This document shows positions 6,302-7,847 of a stretch of DNA of 7,847 nucleotides, one piece after another; position 1 is the stretch's first letter, and each line of letters starts with the position of its first letter. Source of the DNA: JBFHNV01 sp965365655 (GTDB taxonomy: Bacteria > Pseudomonadota > Gammaproteobacteria > HK1); assembly GCA_965365655.1 (NCBI GenBank), contig CBDUCN010000254.1:1-7847 (forward strand), read 5' to 3'. Below the pieces are notes generated by a model. That model made no database searches. It was not told the DNA's origin and was given only the letters and a program-made list of their open reading frames with translations. The position numbers were made by a program, and so were the translations under genes.

Positions 6302-6362
6302 CGGCACACGCGGTCGCACGCGCGAAGCGCCTGCGCGCACGGCGCCGGCTCGCCGCATCGGC

Positions 6363-6368
6363 TACATT
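6363..6368 (+). promoter_or_regulatory. candidate -10 element for the second M24 gene
   Basis: TACATT (4 of 6 to consensus) lies 24 nt before the ATG at 6393 in an otherwise GC-rich stretch. No recognisable -35 is present. The leader would be under 20 nt, only just enough for the Shine-Dalgarno at 6380, so this is weak. Confidence 0.25.
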
Positions 6369-6379
6369 GGCCCGAACCC

Positions 6380-6384
6380 GGAGG
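6380..6384 (+). promoter_or_regulatory. Shine-Dalgarno of the second M24 gene
   Basis: GGAGG, 8 nt before the ATG at 6393. It clearly supports this start. Confidence 0.7.
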
Positions 6385-6392
6385 ACCCGCCG

Positions 6393-7544
6393 ATGCTCGA
6401 GCACGCCCGCCAGCGCACCGCACGTTTCCAGCGGCGCCTCGCCGAGGAGGGAATCGGCCTCGCCGTGCTCACCGACGAGAGCTCCATCGCGTACCTGGCC
6501 GGATTCTGGGGCTACCTGTCGGTGGAGTTCGGCCGGCCCACGTTCCTGATCGTGCGCCCGGACGGCGCCCCGGTCGCGCTCACGCCGCTGATGGAGAGCG
6601 AGATGGTGAGCGCGATGACGTGGCTGGAGGACGTGCGCACCTGGGAGGACGAGGGGCCGCGGCGCTGGGAGCACGTGCTGGCCGACGTGATCGGCGTGCC
6701 GCCGTCGGAGATCGCGGTGGAGTCGCACCTGCTGCCGGCGATCGTGCGCACGTGGCTCGACGAGCGCTACCCGGGGACGGGCCTTCGCGACGTGTCGCCT
6801 GTGCTGGGCGCGATGCGCACCGTGAAGGGGCCGGAGGAGATCGCGGTGATGCGCGACGCCGGGCGCGTCGCCGCCGCGATGATGGAAGCAGCGCAGGGCG
6901 CGCTGGCCGAAGGCGTGCCGGAGTACGAGGCGGCGCTCGCCGTGATCGCGGCCGGCACCCGCGCCGCGGCCGGCTTCCTCACCGCACGCGGCTGGGAGGC
7001 CTTCGTGTCGCCGATGATCCACAACCTGCAGATCATGCAGAGCGGCCGTGACACCGCGATGGTGCACCGGCGCGCGAGCGTGAAGCGCATGACGCGCGGC
7101 GACCCCGTGTACTTCTGCATGTGCAACCTCGCGGAGTTCAAGCACTACCGTCTGGGCTTCGACCGCATGTTCTTCGTCGGCGAGGTCAGCGACGAGGCGG
7201 CGCGCGTGCAGGAGACCGCGATCGCCGCACAGGCCGCGGCGCTCGCGGCGCTGCGCCCCGGCGTCACCGCCGAGAGCGTGGCCGCGGCCGCCAACGACGT
7301 GTACCGCGCGCACGGCTTCGCGCCCGGGTACCGCACCGGGCGCTCGATCGGCATGGCCTACCTGGAGGCGCCGGAGCTGAAGACCGGCGACACGACCGTG
7401 CTCGAGGCCGGCATGACCTTCGCCGTGGACGGCGGCGTCACAGTGGCCGGCGGTCTGGGCGGGCGCATCGGCGACTCGGTGGTCGTCACCGAGGACGGGT
7501 TCGAGTTCCTCACCGAGTATCCGCGCGGCGTGACCGTGGTCTGA
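6393..7544 (+). CDS. M24-fold (creatinase/Xaa-Pro peptidase-like) protein lacking metal ligands
   Basis: A 383-aa protein with the two-part creatinase/prolidase architecture. The N-terminal domain is residues 1-145 (RFQRRLAEEGIGLAVLTDESSIAYLAGF), and the pita-bread domain starts with MRTVKGPEEIAVMRDAGRV (141-159). The family scaffold is clear, including the C-terminal LEAGMTFAVDGG (337-348) and the end GRIGDSVVVTEDGFEFLT. The usual five metal ligands are replaced: first Asp by Cys242, second Asp by about Gly255, His by Arg317 (GRSIG for GHGIG), first Glu by Asp346 and second Glu by Gly360. Glu325 is retained. It is therefore probably not a metallopeptidase. Metal-free relatives such as creatinase hydrolyse small C-N bonds, and ectoine hydrolase (EutD/DoeA) belongs to the same superfamily. 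Its EutA-like divergent neighbour fits that idea, but the deacetylase partner is not in the window. The start is set by GGAGG at 6380. Confidence 0.85.
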   Translation: MLEHARQRTARFQRRLAEEGIGLAVLTDESSIAYLAGFWGYLSVEFGRPTFLIVRPDGAPVALTPLMESEMVSAMTWLEDVRTWEDEGPRRWEHVLADVIGVPPSEIAVESHLLPAIVRTWLDERYPGTGLRDVSPVLGAMRTVKGPEEIAVMRDAGRVAAAMMEAAQGALAEGVPEYEAALAVIAAGTRAAAGFLTARGWEAFVSPMIHNLQIMQSGRDTAMVHRRASVKRMTRGDPVYFCMCNLAEFKHYRLGFDRMFFVGEVSDEAARVQETAIAAQAAALAALRPGVTAESVAAAANDVYRAHGFAPGYRTGRSIGMAYLEAPELKTGDTTVLEAGMTFAVDGGVTVAGGLGGRIGDSVVVTEDGFEFLTEYPRGVTVV

Positions 7545-7549
7545 CGCAT

Positions 7550-7567
7550 CTGCCGGGCTTCCGGCAG
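7550..7567. terminator. hairpin after the second M24 gene, weak terminator candidate
   Basis: The arms CTGCCGG (7550-7556) and CCGGCAG (7561-7567) form a perfect 7-bp GC stem around loop GCTT, starting 6 nt after the M24 stop. It lies between convergent genes and could serve both. Neither side has a T-run, so intrinsic termination is uncertain. Confidence 0.35.
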
Positions 7568-7643
7568 CCGCTGTGCCGGCCGGGTTCGACGCGCGGCGCC
7601 GGAAACGCCGGCCGTCGCAACGCCACGCGCCTCGAACGGCGCG

Positions 7644-7847
7644 CTAGGAACGTCGCCGCCGCCACGGCCGCCGCGTCCCGCCGTCGCCGTCGCGGTGCAC
7701 GCGGATGTCCAGCGGCGCGCTGGTGTCCAGGTGCACGTCGCGCTGCGGGAACGCGATCACGATGCCCGCGTGCTCGAGCTTCTCGTAGATCGCGTCGTGC
7801 AGCGCCGTCTGCACCGTGAGCAGGTGCTCGATGGACGGCAGGTAGAC
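7644..7847 (-). CDS. MscS-family mechanosensitive channel, C-terminal fragment
   Basis: An open frame of 67 residues plus TAG, running off the window edge, so the N-terminal and membrane parts are missing. The segment reading IYEKLEHAGIVIAFPQRDVHL (residues 20-40 of the fragment) matches the signature end of the MscS cytoplasmic vestibule, usually '...F...GI.IPFPQRDVHL'. MscS channels open under membrane tension to release solutes during hypo-osmotic shock. A basic, Arg-rich tail (TRRPWRRRRS) follows a short DIRVHRDGDGG linker. The gene is convergent with the M24 gene, about 100 bp apart. Which MscS subfamily it belongs to cannot be told from this piece. Confidence 0.8.
   Translation of the reverse strand, partial: VYLPSIEHLLTVQTALHDAIYEKLEHAGIVIAFPQRDVHLDTSAPLDIRVHRDGDGGTRRPWRRRRS

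Noticed and set aside
5895..7313. Long minus-strand open frame across the EutA-like start and the second M24 gene
   Set aside because: It is antisense to a well-supported M24 gene, has shadow composition and no recognisable domain.

Overview
The window is very G+C-rich (about 70% by eye, not computed) bacterial chromosome, densely coding, with strong third-position G/C bias. An HDOD signalling protein, an MscS-type channel, CBS proteins and M24/Asp-Glu racemase metabolic genes together suggest a high-GC member of the Pseudomonadota, but I cannot place it more closely. I see no transposase, phage gene, tRNA, rRNA or CRISPR array.

Layout. Positions 27-1033 (minus) hold a two-gene module that looks like a toxin-antitoxin pair. 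A 123-aa Phd/YefM-like protein comes first, and its stop overlaps the TTG start of a 212-aa zeta-toxin-like P-loop kinase. It has its own promoter-like region, with a perfect tandem 9-bp repeat (1075-1092) over the -35 and spacer. Positions 1106-3193 (minus) hold three co-directional genes: a two-CBS-domain protein, a 134-aa protein of unknown function, and an M24 (creatinase/aminopeptidase fold) protein whose GTG start overlaps the stop of the unknown gene. That M24 protein resembles the DMSP lyase DddP and keeps all six metal ligands at DddP spacing, but it lacks the residue reported as the catalytic base.

Positions 3194-3606 are a gene-free divergent region with a strong hairpin. Positions 3607-5442 (plus) encode a soluble Ser/Thr protein kinase fused to an HDOD domain. 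Positions 5494-6264 (minus) encode an Asp/Glu racemase/maleate isomerase/EutA-like enzyme. It is divergent, across 128 bp, from a second M24-fold protein (6393-7544, plus) that has lost every canonical metal ligand. The window ends in the C-terminus of an MscS-family channel (7644-7847, minus, truncated by the window edge).

How the parts may work together. The EutA-like enzyme and the metal-ligand-free M24 protein echo the eutA/eutD pair of ectoine catabolism. The DddP-like M24 relative is also from a family with a compatible-solute substrate, and MscS channels respond to osmotic down-shock. A link to osmolyte turnover is therefore a reasonable hypothesis, but nothing in the window proves a substrate. 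The most unusual items are the two divergent M24 enzymes with altered active sites, the unknown gene translationally coupled to one of them, and the Phd-zeta kinase pairing.
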